Shown in pieces: positions 24,482-32,879 of a stretch of DNA of 64,000 nt. Positions within the stretch are counted from its first letter, which is position 1, and every line of letters begins with the position of its first letter. The stretch is taken from NCBI GenBank assembly GCA_017418975.1, contig JAFOMG010000011.1, positions 124,001 to 188,000 on the forward strand, given 5' to 3'. The notes beneath the pieces were generated by a model. That model saw nothing but the letters and a program-made list of their open reading frames with translations. It was not told where the DNA came from and made no database searches. The position numbers and the translations under genes are program-made. Source of the DNA: Sphingomonas sp. Its GTDB lineage: Bacteria > Pseudomonadota > Alphaproteobacteria > Sphingomonadales > Sphingomonadaceae.

Positions 24482-25120
24482 TTAGCGCGGGCCCTGGCGG
24501 CGGGGATCGTTCCAGCGGAACGTTCCGTCGCTGACGTTCGTGTTGAACGCCTGGTCCGACAGGCGGATCGTCGTGCGGTTGTTCTGCGAATCGAGCGCCA
24601 CCCAGCCCTGGAGCATCAGCCCGCCCGGCGCGGTGGCGTTCTTCTGGAAGATCAGGGTGATGCGGCCATATTCGGGGTGATCCGTGTCATGCACCTCCAC
24701 CGAGACGAGCTGGTCGCTGCCGGTGGGGATCACTTTGGCGAACTTGGCGATGTCCTTCTTGGGGTTGAGCAGCACGGCGAGCGGCGAGTTGCCGATCGGC
24801 CAGCGCTCGACCTGGCGGACCTGATAATCGATGAAATAGAGGCTGCGCCCGTCGGCGACGATCAGCTGCGGCACGCCCTTCTGATATTGGAAGCGGATCT
24901 TGCCCGGGCGCTTCAGCGTCATCGTGCCGGTGAGCGTGCGGCCGTTGCGATCGGTCTGCGCGAAGCTGGCGGTCATCGAGCTCACGGCTTCGAGATGCTG
25001 CTGCACCTGGGCGAGCTGGTCGGCAGGCTCCGGTGCCGAGATCGGTGCCGGCGCGGGCGCCGCCGAGATCAGCGCCGGGGCTGAAAGGGCGAGGCTGAGG
25101 GCGAGGGGCCGTGCAAACAC
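24482..25120 (-). CDS. lolA: Outer-membrane lipoprotein carrier protein LolA
   Basis: Periplasmic chaperone that ferries lipoproteins to the outer membrane. The 212-residue protein has a signal peptide (MFARPLALSLALSAPALISA) and the LolA core: SMTASFAQTDRNG, GTMTLKRPGKIRFQYQKG, LIVADGRSLYFIDYQ and the C-terminal TTIRLSDQAFNTNV. The start is GTG at 25118-25120. The gene follows ftsK by 89 nt on the same strand, an arrangement I regard as usual in alphaproteobacteria. No LolB gene is visible, as expected for this class. Confidence 0.93.
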   Translation of the reverse strand: MFARPLALSLALSAPALISAAPAPAPISAPEPADQLAQVQQHLEAVSSMTASFAQTDRNGRTLTGTMTLKRPGKIRFQYQKGVPQLIVADGRSLYFIDYQVRQVERWPIGNSPLAVLLNPKKDIAKFAKVIPTGSDQLVSVEVHDTDHPEYGRITLIFQKNATAPGGLMLQGWVALDSQNNRTTIRLSDQAFNTNVSDGTFRWNDPRRQGPR

Positions 25121-25209
25121 GTGTCGATTCTCCGAAATTGCGGCTGATGCCCTTGGGGGCAGGGGCTTGAATGTCCCCTGAACCCGCCAGGTGCGGTTTT
25201 CGATCCCGT

Positions 25210-27528
25210 CTAGAGCTGGCGGCCGTCGGTATCCATCAGCACTTCCCGGCGGCCGACATGGTCGGGGCGCGAGACCAGCTCGTCCTTTTCCATCCGCTCG
25301 ATCAGGCGGGCAGCGCTGTTATAGCCCACGCGGAGCTGGCGCTGCAGCCACGAGGTCGAGGCCTTCTGGCTCTCCGCCACCAGCTGGATCGCGCGGCGAT
25401 AAAGCTGGTCCTCGGGCGAATCGTCGCCTTCCGGCGCGCCGTCCAGGCTGAAGCCGCCATCCTCGGGCTCCTCGGTGACTGCGGAGATATATTCGGGCGT
25501 GCCCTGCGCGCGCCAGTGATCGGACACGGCCTGGACTTCGTCGTCGCTGACGAACGGGCCGTGCACGCGGACGATCTGCTTGCCGCCCGGCATGTAGAGC
25601 ATGTCGCCCTTGCCCAGCAGCTGCTCGGCGCCCTGCTCGCCCAGGATGGTGCGCGAATCGATCTTGCTGGCGACGTAGAAGGACAGGCGGGTCGGCAGGT
25701 TCGCCTTGATCACGCCGGTGATGACGTCGACCGAGGGGCGCTGCGTCGCCATGATCAGGTGGATGCCTGCCGCGCGCGCCTTTTGCGCCAGCCGCTGGAT
25801 CAGGAATTCCACTTCCTTGCCCGCGGTCATCATCAGGTCGGCCAGCTCGTCGACGATCACCACGATCTGCGGCAGCGGCTGGAGGTCGAGCGCTTCCTCC
25901 TCGTAGATCGGCTTGCCGGTGTCGGGGTCATAGCCCACCTGCACCTTGCGGCCGAGCTTCTGGCCCTTCGCCTTCGCCTGGCGCACCTTGTCGTTGAACG
26001 AGGCGAGGCTGCGGACATTGGCATGCGCCATCATCCGGTAGCGGTCCTCCATCTGCTCGACCGCCCATTTCAGCGCGCGCACCGCCTTGGCCGGCTCGGT
26101 CACCACATCGGCGAGCAGGTGCGGGATGTCCTTGTACATGCTCAGCTCGAGCATCTTGGGATCGATCATGATCATCCGGCACTGCTCGGGCGTGAGCCGG
26201 TAGAGCAGCGAGAGGATCATGCAGTTGAGCCCCACCGACTTGCCCGAGCCGGTGGTGCCGGCGACGAGCAGGTGCGGCATCGGCGCCAGGTCGGCGATCA
26301 CCGGATCGCCCGCGATGTTCTTGCCGAGCACCAGCGGCAGCGTCGCTCCCTGATCCTCAAAGGCCTGGCTGGCGACCAGTTCGTGCAGATTGACCGATTC
26401 GCGCGCCGCATTGGGCAGCTCGATGCCGATCACGCTGCGCCCGGGGATGGTGGCGATGCGCGCCGAAGTGGCGGACATGTTGCGCGCCACGTCGTCGGCG
26501 AGCTGGATCACCCGGCTCGCCTTGATGCCTGCCGCCGGCTCGAGCTCGTACATGGTGACGACCGGGCCCGGCCGCACCTCGACGATCTGGCCCTTCACGT
26601 TGAAATCGTCGAGCACGCTCTCGAGCAGCCGGGCGTTGCGCTCCAGCGCCGCCTTGTCGATCCCGGCATTCTTGTTGACCGGCGGCGGCTTGAGCAGGTC
26701 GATCGAAGGCAGCTGATAGCTGTCCTTGAAATCGAGGCTGGTCTGGGTCGGCGGCTTGGTCCGTGCGGGCGAGGGCGTGAGGTTGCGATCGGCGATCACC
26801 GGGCCGGGCCGGGTGTCGGGCACCACTGTCTTGCGCGGTTCGCGGCCCTCGCGGATTTTCGGCTCGGGTGCGGCGAGCTCCTTCTCCGGCGCGCCGAGCA
26901 GGGCCGTCTTGCCCGGACCCTTGAGGCTGGGGATGCCCGGCAGGCTCACGCGCTCGGGCAGCGAGAAGTCGAGGCTGCGCCACCAGATGAACAGGCCGAT
27001 CAGCCCGCAGACCAGGCCGAGGCCGCGCCCGGCCCACCAGCTGATCACCGGATCGCCGGCAAAGCCGATCAGCCAGTTGAAGAAGCCGGCGATCGACAGG
27101 CCGACCACGCCGCCCCAGCCGCCCGTCAGCGACAGCACCGCGTCGGCGGAGAAGAAGGCGAGCGCGGTGGCGGTGAAGACCACGCCCAGGCTCACGCCGC
27201 GGAACATGGTGCCCCAATTGCCCACCGGCCGGTCCTTGAGCAGGCGATAGGCGACGATCAGCCCGATCGGCAGGAACAGCACCACCGCGGGGCCGAGCAG
27301 CGCGAACAGGAAATCGGCGGTCCAGGCGCCGGGCTCGCCCATCCAGTTGCGCGCGGGGCCGGCGGCCGCGGTGTTCATCGACGGATCGGTCGGCTGATAG
27401 CTGCCCAGCGCCACGCCGAGCGCGAGCACGCCCAGGAACAGAGCGGCTCCGCCGATCACCGCGCCGCTGCGGCGCGCGCCGGCCTTCATGGTTTCGCGCC
27501 AAAGCGGCGCCTGTGCCCGGGACGCCAT
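25210..27528 (-). CDS. ftsK: DNA translocase FtsK
   Basis: Septum-located DNA pump that clears chromosomes and activates XerCD at dif. The 772-residue protein has about four N-terminal membrane segments (about 18-190), a short Pro-rich linker (about 215-300), the alpha/beta motor with Walker A AGTTGSGKSVGLN and Walker B IVVIVDELADLMM, and a C-terminal winged-helix gamma domain (TSWLQRQLRVGYNSAARLIERME) that reads KOPS sequences. The start is the ATG at 27526-27528; 21 upstream in-frame residues were excluded as they extend into intergenic DNA. It precedes lolA. Confidence 0.97.
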   Translation of the reverse strand: MASRAQAPLWRETMKAGARRSGAVIGGAALFLGVLALGVALGSYQPTDPSMNTAAAGPARNWMGEPGAWTADFLFALLGPAVVLFLPIGLIVAYRLLKDRPVGNWGTMFRGVSLGVVFTATALAFFSADAVLSLTGGWGGVVGLSIAGFFNWLIGFAGDPVISWWAGRGLGLVCGLIGLFIWWRSLDFSLPERVSLPGIPSLKGPGKTALLGAPEKELAAPEPKIREGREPRKTVVPDTRPGPVIADRNLTPSPARTKPPTQTSLDFKDSYQLPSIDLLKPPPVNKNAGIDKAALERNARLLESVLDDFNVKGQIVEVRPGPVVTMYELEPAAGIKASRVIQLADDVARNMSATSARIATIPGRSVIGIELPNAARESVNLHELVASQAFEDQGATLPLVLGKNIAGDPVIADLAPMPHLLVAGTTGSGKSVGLNCMILSLLYRLTPEQCRMIMIDPKMLELSMYKDIPHLLADVVTEPAKAVRALKWAVEQMEDRYRMMAHANVRSLASFNDKVRQAKAKGQKLGRKVQVGYDPDTGKPIYEEEALDLQPLPQIVVIVDELADLMMTAGKEVEFLIQRLAQKARAAGIHLIMATQRPSVDVITGVIKANLPTRLSFYVASKIDSRTILGEQGAEQLLGKGDMLYMPGGKQIVRVHGPFVSDDEVQAVSDHWRAQGTPEYISAVTEEPEDGGFSLDGAPEGDDSPEDQLYRRAIQLVAESQKASTSWLQRQLRVGYNSAARLIERMEKDELVSRPDHVGRREVLMDTDGRQL

Positions 27529-27662
27529 GCCCAGCCTCCAGATTTTCAGGGGTGCGGGCCGGTTAATCGCCCGAGCGGACTCCGGCGTCAAGCGTTCCCC
27601 GCACGTTCCGCCGCATCCTGCGCGGGGATGACGGACGGGAAGGGAGGCGCTACGGCGGGTCC

Positions 27663-28880
27663 ATGGATCGCGCAGACGTTCTCATCCTCGGCGGCGGGCT
27701 GGTCGGCTCGGCGCTGGCTACCGCGCTCGATGCGCATGGCATTTCCTCGATCGTGATCGATCCCGCCGATCCGGCGCAGATCCTCGCCGCCCGGCACGAC
27801 GGCCGCGCCTCGGCGATCGCCAGCGCGCCGATGCGGATGTTCGAGGCGATCGGCGTGGCGGCGCGGCTGGCGGGCAAGGGCTGCCCGATCGCGGGCATCC
27901 GCGTCTCGGACGGGCTCGATCCCGGCAAGCTCGATTTCGCGCCCGGCGAAGGCGAGGGCGCGCTCGGCCACATGTTCGAGAATCGTGTCCTGCGCACCGC
28001 TCTCTACGAAGCCGCGGTCGCGGCGCCGCTCGCCGATATGCGCATGCGGACGCGTGCGCTCCGCGTGGAGCGCGGCGCGTTCGGCGTCTCCGCCGAGCTG
28101 AGCGACGGCACCACGGTCCATGCCCAGCTGCTGGTAGGGGCCGAGGGCCGCAACTCGCCGACGCGCGAGGCCGCCGGGCTCAGCACCGCGCGCTGGAGCT
28201 ATGATCACGCCGCGATGGTCGCCACGCTCGGCCATGAACGCAGCCACGAGAACATCGCCTTCGAGATCTTCTATCCGACCGGCCCGTTCGCGATCCTGCC
28301 GCTCCTGGACGACGCGCACGGCCATCGCTCGGCCGTGGTGTGGACGGTCCATGCCCGCGACGCCGCCGGCATGATGAAGATCTCCGAGCGCGCCTATCTG
28401 GCCGAGGCGGAGAAGCGCATGGGCGGATTCCTGGGCAGGCTGGGCCCGCTCACCGCGCGCTTCAGCCATCCGCTCGGCTTTCACCATGCGGCCTGGATCA
28501 CCAGCGACCGGCTGGCGCTGGTCGGCGACGCCGCCCACGGCATCCATCCGATCGCGGGGCAGGGGGTGAATGTGGGCTTCCGCGACGTCGCCACCCTGGT
28601 CGAGGTGCTGGTGGACGGCAAAAGGCTGGGCCTGGACATGGGCGACCCGCAGCTGCTCGCGCGCTATCAGCGCTGGCGCGGGCTCGACACCTTCATGGTC
28701 GCCGCCGCGACCGACGGCCTCACCCGGCTGTTCGGCATACCCGGCAAGACCGCCAGTGCCGTTCGCCGCTTCGGCCTCTCCGCGGTCGACCGGCTGCCGC
28801 CGCTCAAGCACTGGTTCATGGCCGAGGCGCGCGGCGAAAGCGGCGACGTGCCCAAGCTGCTGCAGGGGATGCCGGCCTGA
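27663..28880 (+). CDS. UbiH/UbiF/VisC-type FAD-dependent hydroxylase
   Basis: A 405-residue flavoprotein monooxygenase of the family that hydroxylates the ubiquinone ring. The N-terminal Rossmann motif is VLILGGGLVGSALA; a second FAD motif is LALVGDAAHGIHPIAGQGVN with the DG-like segment LLVGAEGRNSPTREAAG. Which ring position it acts on (UbiH, UbiF, UbiI or UbiL type) cannot be told by eye. It is divergent from ftsK, and the 134-bp gap between them contains a GCGGGGATGACGG string like other scattered intergenic repeats. The start is the ATG at 27663. Confidence 0.9.
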   Translation: MDRADVLILGGGLVGSALATALDAHGISSIVIDPADPAQILAARHDGRASAIASAPMRMFEAIGVAARLAGKGCPIAGIRVSDGLDPGKLDFAPGEGEGALGHMFENRVLRTALYEAAVAAPLADMRMRTRALRVERGAFGVSAELSDGTTVHAQLLVGAEGRNSPTREAAGLSTARWSYDHAAMVATLGHERSHENIAFEIFYPTGPFAILPLLDDAHGHRSAVVWTVHARDAAGMMKISERAYLAEAEKRMGGFLGRLGPLTARFSHPLGFHHAAWITSDRLALVGDAAHGIHPIAGQGVNVGFRDVATLVEVLVDGKRLGLDMGDPQLLARYQRWRGLDTFMVAAATDGLTRLFGIPGKTASAVRRFGLSAVDRLPPLKHWFMAEARGESGDVPKLLQGMPA

Positions 28881-28891
28881 TACCCTCAGTG

Positions 28892-28916
28892 CCCCGGCGA
28901 AGGCCGGGGCCCAGTT
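28892..28916 (+). repeat. Left arm of 25-bp perfect inverted repeat around GIY-YIG gene
   Basis: This 25-mer is the exact reverse complement of 29238-29262. Its first 18 bases also form their own hairpin (CCCCGGC, loop GAAG, GCCGGGG), as in REP-like elements. It begins 12 nt after the ubiH-type stop and ends 15 nt before the GIY-YIG start. Confidence 0.9.
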
Positions 28917-28931
28917 GCGACGGAGCCGGAA

Positions 28932-29228
28932 GTGGAGAAACCCGGCTTCCTTTACATCATGGCGAATCGTCGCAACGGCACGCTTTATCTCGGGGTCACG
29001 TCCGATCTGCCCAAGCGTGCCTGGGAGCACCGTGTCGGCGCAGTTGCCGGTTTCACGCGTGAACATGGGTGCAAGCTGCTGGTCTGGTATCAGGCTTTTG
29101 AGAGTCTGGACGCTGCACGACTGCGCGAACTCCAGATGAAGAAGTGGAAGCGCGCTTGGAAGCTTCGGGAAATCGAAGGTCTCAATCCTGAATGGGAGGA
29201 TCTATTCGACCGGCTCACGCCACTTTGA
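28932..29228 (+). CDS. GIY-YIG nuclease-domain protein
   Basis: A 98-residue single-domain protein. The GIY-YIG core is FLYIMANRRNGTLYLGVTSD (6-25), then KRAWEHR with the conserved Arg29, and ARLRELQMKKWKRAWKLREI with the catalytic-type Glu, ending with an Asn-containing GLNPEWEDL. It belongs to the small stand-alone UPF0213-like group often found in several copies in sphingomonad genomes. The start is GTG at 28932, the only start that leaves the GIY motif intact. The gene is enclosed by perfect 25-bp inverted repeats, suggesting a cassette that moved as a unit. Cutting activity and target are unknown. Confidence 0.88.
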   Translation: MEKPGFLYIMANRRNGTLYLGVTSDLPKRAWEHRVGAVAGFTREHGCKLLVWYQAFESLDAARLRELQMKKWKRAWKLREIEGLNPEWEDLFDRLTPL

Positions 29229-29237
29229 GCGAGCCGT

Positions 29238-29262
29238 AACTGGGCCCCGGCCTTCGCCGGGG
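29238..29262 (-). repeat. Right arm of 25-bp perfect inverted repeat
   Basis: Exact reverse complement of 28892-28916, starting 9 nt after the GIY-YIG stop. The inner GC-rich 18 bases form a hairpin and could also act as a transcript end, although no T-run follows. Confidence 0.9.
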
Positions 29263-29343
29263 AACGGAGATTACAATACCAGCCTGGCAAAGGCCCGGAC
29301 CCGGCATCGATGGGCTCGGTGGGAAGGCGAATGCCTGCGCACC

Positions 29344-29964
29344 CTATTGCAGCGTCCCCTCGTCGCCGTCGTGGCGGCCGAAGAACTGCATCAGCTGGAC
29401 GATCAGCTCCGATCGCTCGGCCAGAGTGTCCGCCTCCAGCAGCGCCTGTTTCGAAGCGACGTCGAACGGCGCGATCTGGGCGATGCCGTTGACCAGCGAT
29501 TCGTCGTCCAGCCGGCTCACCGCCTCCCAGTCGACCGCATAGCCGAGGCCATCGGCGAAGCGCCGCGATTCGATCTCGAGGGCGGCGCGCTCGGCCATGG
29601 CGAGCACTTCGATGTCGCCCGCCCGTTCCAACGTGGCCTCGACCTGGCGGAACGGCGTCGTGACGTCGAGCTCGCGCACCAGGGAGAAACGGGCCAGCCC
29701 CTCGAGCACGATGTCGAAGCGCCCGTCGTCGAGCGCCTCCACTTCGGCGATGCGCCCGACACAGCCGATCTCGAACAGGGCCGGCGAATCGCCCGGGCCG
29801 CGCGGCTGGATCATTCCGATCCGCCGGTCGCGCGCCAGCGCGTCCGAGACCATCGCCCGGTAGCGCGGCTCGAAGATGTGGAGCGGCAGGTGCATGCGCG
29901 GGAAGAGCAGGGCCCCGCCCAGCGGGAATATCGAGAGGCGCGAGAGCGTCCCGCCGGGAATCAT
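29344..29964 (-). CDS. LON substrate-binding-domain protein
   Basis: A 206-residue protein consisting of the N-terminal (PUA-like) domain of Lon protease without ATPase or protease domains. The family motifs LSIFPLGGALLFPRMHLPLHIFEPRYR at the start and IGMIQPR and GCVGRIAEVE after it are clear. Such proteins are common in proteobacteria; their function is uncertain. The start ATG at 29962-29964 overlaps the CnoX stop as ATGA, a pairing with thioredoxin-TPR genes I regard as typical of alphaproteobacteria and which hints at protein quality control. Confidence 0.92.
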   Translation of the reverse strand: MIPGGTLSRLSIFPLGGALLFPRMHLPLHIFEPRYRAMVSDALARDRRIGMIQPRGPGDSPALFEIGCVGRIAEVEALDDGRFDIVLEGLARFSLVRELDVTTPFRQVEATLERAGDIEVLAMAERAALEIESRRFADGLGYAVDWEAVSRLDDESLVNGIAQIAPFDVASKQALLEADTLAERSELIVQLMQFFGRHDGDEGTLQ

Positions 29965-30863
29965 CCGAACAGGATCGCCGACAGCTTGCGGCGCTGCGCC
30001 GCGACCCAGGGATCCTCGATCCCGGCGGCCTCGAACAGCTTCAGCAGCCGCTGGCGCGCCGCGCCCTCGTTCCATTCGCGATCGTCGCGGATCATGCCGA
30101 GCAGCGTCGCGGCGGCCGCATCGCGATCCCCCGCCGCCATCTGGCCGCCGGCGAGCTCGTAGCGCGCTTCCATGTCACCCGTCGCCGCCTGCGCGGCGAG
30201 GCCGCTCAGATCCTCGACCGGGCGGGCCTCCTTCGCCAGCGCGATCGCGGCGCGCGCCTGTTCGATCTCGGCGCCCTTGGCGTCCTCGGGCAGGGCGGCG
30301 AGCACGGCTTCGGCCTCCTCGGTCCGGCCCAGCGCCAGCAGCGCGCGCGCGCGGCCGGCGGCGACTGCGCCATGCTCGGGCGCCATCTCCGCGATCTGCT
30401 CGAAGATGCCGAGCGCGCGCTCGGCATCGCCGTCGGCCAGCACTTCCTCGCCCATCGCGATCAGCGGCTCGAGCTCCGCTTCCGCCTGCGCGTCGGCGCT
30501 CTGCACGGGAAGCTGGCGCAGGATCTGGTCGAGCATCGTGCGCAGCTGCGATTCGGTGCGCGCCGAGCTGAGGTCGGCGACCAGCTGGCCCTGGAACATC
30601 GCATAGACCGTGGGGATCGAGCGAACCTGGAACTGGTTGGCGATGAACTGATTCGCATCGACATCGACCTTGGCGAGGACGACGCCCTTGCCGGCATAGT
30701 CGGCGGCGACCTTTTCGAGGACCGGCGCCAGCGCCTTGCAGGGGCCGCACCATTCCGCCCAGAAATCGATGATGACGAGACTGGTCATCGAGGGCTCGAC
30801 GACGTCGCGGCGGAACGCGTCGACGGCATCCTTCTCCGCGGGGGTGAGTCCAAGCGTGGCCAA
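29961..30863 (-). CDS. cnoX: CnoX-type thioredoxin-TPR chaperedoxin
   Basis: A 300-residue protein with an N-terminal thioredoxin fold and C-terminal tetratricopeptide region (about 130-300). The redox motif WCGPC is complete (38-42), as in Caulobacter CnoX; the E. coli homologue (YbbN) lacks it. CnoX proteins hold unfolded proteins under oxidative stress and hand them to GroEL and DnaK. The start codon is TTG at 30861-30863, preceded by a strong AGGAG with an 8-nt spacer. It overlaps the LON-domain gene and is divergent from tRNA-Gly. Confidence 0.92.
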   Translation of the reverse strand: MATLGLTPAEKDAVDAFRRDVVEPSMTSLVIIDFWAEWCGPCKALAPVLEKVAADYAGKGVVLAKVDVDANQFIANQFQVRSIPTVYAMFQGQLVADLSSARTESQLRTMLDQILRQLPVQSADAQAEAELEPLIAMGEEVLADGDAERALGIFEQIAEMAPEHGAVAAGRARALLALGRTEEAEAVLAALPEDAKGAEIEQARAAIALAKEARPVEDLSGLAAQAATGDMEARYELAGGQMAAGDRDAAAATLLGMIRDDREWNEGAARQRLLKLFEAAGIEDPWVAAQRRKLSAILFG

Positions 30864-31039
30864 GGCGCGTGCTCCTGAAAAAAGTGCTTCGTGGTTTCGC
30901 GGCGATATGTGGGCTTTCGCGCGTCATGCGCCAAGCCTCTAAAAAAGTTGCATCCATGGGGTTGCCCACCCCCAAAGCCGGTGCTAGTGGCCGCGCCTCA
31001 CCCGCCCGGTGCGCTGATCGCCCGGGCCAAAACGCCAGA

Positions 31040-31114
<75 letters not shown>

Positions 31115-31311
31115 GCGTTTCCTGCCGGATCCCCGGCACTTTCCAGGGAAGCGTCGAAATCGCCCCGGCCGCTGCCGATGGCGCTCCGGGTATCGCCCGG
31201 ATCGCGGTGCTGCGCCTGGCCGTGGAGCCGGGCCGATCCGTCCGATTCGGACATGCCGGGCTGCCGGCCATTTCAGCCTGGGTACAGATTCCGGCGGCGA
31301 TAAGCCCCGCC

Positions 31312-31737
31312 ATGTTCGGCAAGTCCTTCCGGGCGATCCTGCCCGCGCTCGCGCTCTCCTCCACGCTGGTCGCCTCCGTGGCGGCCGGCTCGCCATCCGA
31401 TGCGCCGATCGCCAGCGAGTGGCGCAATCCCGGCAACAGCGTCCATGTCCGCATCGACGAATGCGGCGGCGCACTGTGCGGCACCATCACCTGGGCGAGC
31501 GAAGGGGCGATCGCCGATGCCCGGCGCGGCGGCACCGAGCAGCTGGTCGGCACGCGCCTGTTCCGCGACCTCAAGCCCGCCGGCCCCGGCAAGTGGAGCG
31601 GCAAGGTGTTCGTCCCCGATATCCGCCAGACCTTCTCGGGCACCATCCAGTTCCAGGACGGTGACAAGATGGTCGGCAAGGGCTGTGTGCTGTTCGGAGT
31701 CGTCTGCAAGGCGCAGACCTGGTCGCGGGTGCGTTGA
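31312..31737 (+). CDS. DUF2147 family exported protein
   Basis: A 141-residue protein with a signal peptide (MFGKSFRAILPALALSSTLV..., cleavage near VAAG). The mature part carries the DUF2147 pattern: ASEWRNPGNSVHVRIDECGG, LCGTITWAS, GTRLFRDLKPAGPGKWSGKVF and the closing GKGCVLFGVVCKAQTWSRV. Members are small periplasmic beta-rich proteins of unknown role. The start is ATG 31312; a longer open frame starts within the tRNA downstream region but lacks a signal. It is followed at 60 nt by the DUF72 gene on the same strand. Confidence 0.87.
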   Translation: MFGKSFRAILPALALSSTLVASVAAGSPSDAPIASEWRNPGNSVHVRIDECGGALCGTITWASEGAIADARRGGTEQLVGTRLFRDLKPAGPGKWSGKVFVPDIRQTFSGTIQFQDGDKMVGKGCVLFGVVCKAQTWSRVR

Positions 31738-31797
31738 GCGGGTTTGGCCGCAGCCTTCGGGCTGGCGGCGCGGCGCGGAGCGGCTAGGGTCGGGCGC

Positions 31798-32604
31798 ATG
31801 AGCATGGCACCCATTCGAGTCGGCATCGGCGGCTGGACCTTCGAACCCTGGCGCGGGACCTTCTATCCGGAGGGGCTCAGCCAGAAGAAGGAGCTGGAAT
31901 ATGCCGCGCGGCAGCTGACCGCGATCGAGATCAACGGCACCTATTATTCCAGCTTCAAGCCGGCGACTTTCGAAGGCTGGGCGAAGACGGTGCCCGACGG
32001 TTTCGTCTTCGCCGTGAAGGGCTCGCGTTTCTGCACCAATCGCAAGGTGCTGGCCGATGCCGGCGAATCGGTGGCGAAGTTCGTCGGCCAGGGAGTCGTG
32101 GCGCTGGGGGATCGGCTGGGGCCGCTGATGTGGCAGTTCATGGCGACCAAGAAGTTCGACGCCGCCGATTTCGGCGCGTTTCTCGACCTGCTGCCGCGCG
32201 CGCATGAGGGCGTGGCCCTTCGCCACGCCGTGCAGGTCCGTCACGAGAGCTTCGCCGTTCCCGAATTCGTCGCGCTGTGCCGCGGGGCCGGCGTCGCGAT
32301 CGTCTATGCCGATTCGCCGCAATATCCCGCGATCGCCGACGTGACTGGCGACTTCGTCTATGCCCGGCTCGAGGCGGGCGAGGACGATAATCCCTTCTGT
32401 TATCCCGAAGCCGATCTTCCGCGCTGGACCGCGGCGGCGGAGACCTGGGCTTCGGGCGGCCGCCCGGAAGGCCTGCCCTATGTCGAGGACCGGGACCCGC
32501 CGGCGGTGCCGCGCGAAACCTTCCTGTTCTTCATCCATGGCGGCAAGGTGCGGGCGCCGGCGGCGGCGCGGGAACTGATCCGCCGACTCGGCCAGTCAAC
32601 TTGA
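31798..32604 (+). CDS. DUF72 family protein
   Basis: A 268-residue TIM-barrel-like protein of DUF72 (YecE family). Signature segments are visible: VGIGGWTFEPWRGTFYP, EINGTYYSSFKPATFEGWAK, FVFAVKGSRFCTNRK, LGPLMWQFMATKKFD, HAVQVRHESF and FLFFIHGGKVRAPAAA. The biochemical role is unsettled. The start is the ATG at 31798; upstream residues do not match the family. It is probably co-transcribed with the DUF2147 gene, although they share no known pathway. Confidence 0.9.
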   Translation: MSMAPIRVGIGGWTFEPWRGTFYPEGLSQKKELEYAARQLTAIEINGTYYSSFKPATFEGWAKTVPDGFVFAVKGSRFCTNRKVLADAGESVAKFVGQGVVALGDRLGPLMWQFMATKKFDAADFGAFLDLLPRAHEGVALRHAVQVRHESFAVPEFVALCRGAGVAIVYADSPQYPAIADVTGDFVYARLEAGEDDNPFCYPEADLPRWTAAAETWASGGRPEGLPYVEDRDPPAVPRETFLFFIHGGKVRAPAAARELIRRLGQST

Positions 32605-32630
32605 CCGGAACACCTCCGAAATGGTTTAAA
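32601..32630 (+). promoter_or_regulatory. Possible promoter for the TonB-dependent receptor
   Basis: TTGACC (32601-32606) and TTTAAA (32625-32630) are 18 bp apart and overlap the DUF72 stop. The 275-bp leader that follows is visibly AT-richer than its surroundings and could hold regulatory sites. No riboswitch or Fur-like site was recognised. Confidence 0.4.
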
Positions 32631-32879
32631 CAATTGCCAGATCGGTAGTAACCTGAGAGGTTTCGACACAATTTTGCAGTCCTGCAACTTGGCGGAAACA
32701 TTACAGCCAAGATGCGTGCCTTTCTGGATACAGAAGAAAGGCAAAACGCGAGCCTGCCTTTTCGGCGCTTTACGCGCGAATCCGCGACTCTCATCCCGAA
32801 GCCAGTCCATGCCGTTACGGCGGCACGGCCGGCTCACACCCCGCGCAACGCTAGCGCTGGGCAGTAGGGAAAGGGTACC

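Noticed and set aside
27588..27640. Intergenic GCGGGGATGACGG-type strings (also near 19982 and 38800)
   Set aside because: Similar short strings recur, but copies differ too much to define a repeat from this window alone.
25171..27756. 861-codon open frame opposite ftsK
   Set aside because: Antisense shadow of ftsK; no ribosome site or family motifs.
29051..29063. TTTCACGCGTGAA inside the GIY-YIG gene as a possible parS site
   Set aside because: The centre reads CGCG with a one-base spacing change, not the CACGTG core of parS.
30962..30990. TTGCCC near 30962 as a tRNA-Gly promoter
   Set aside because: No acceptable -10 hexamer lies at 16-18 bp; evidence too weak.
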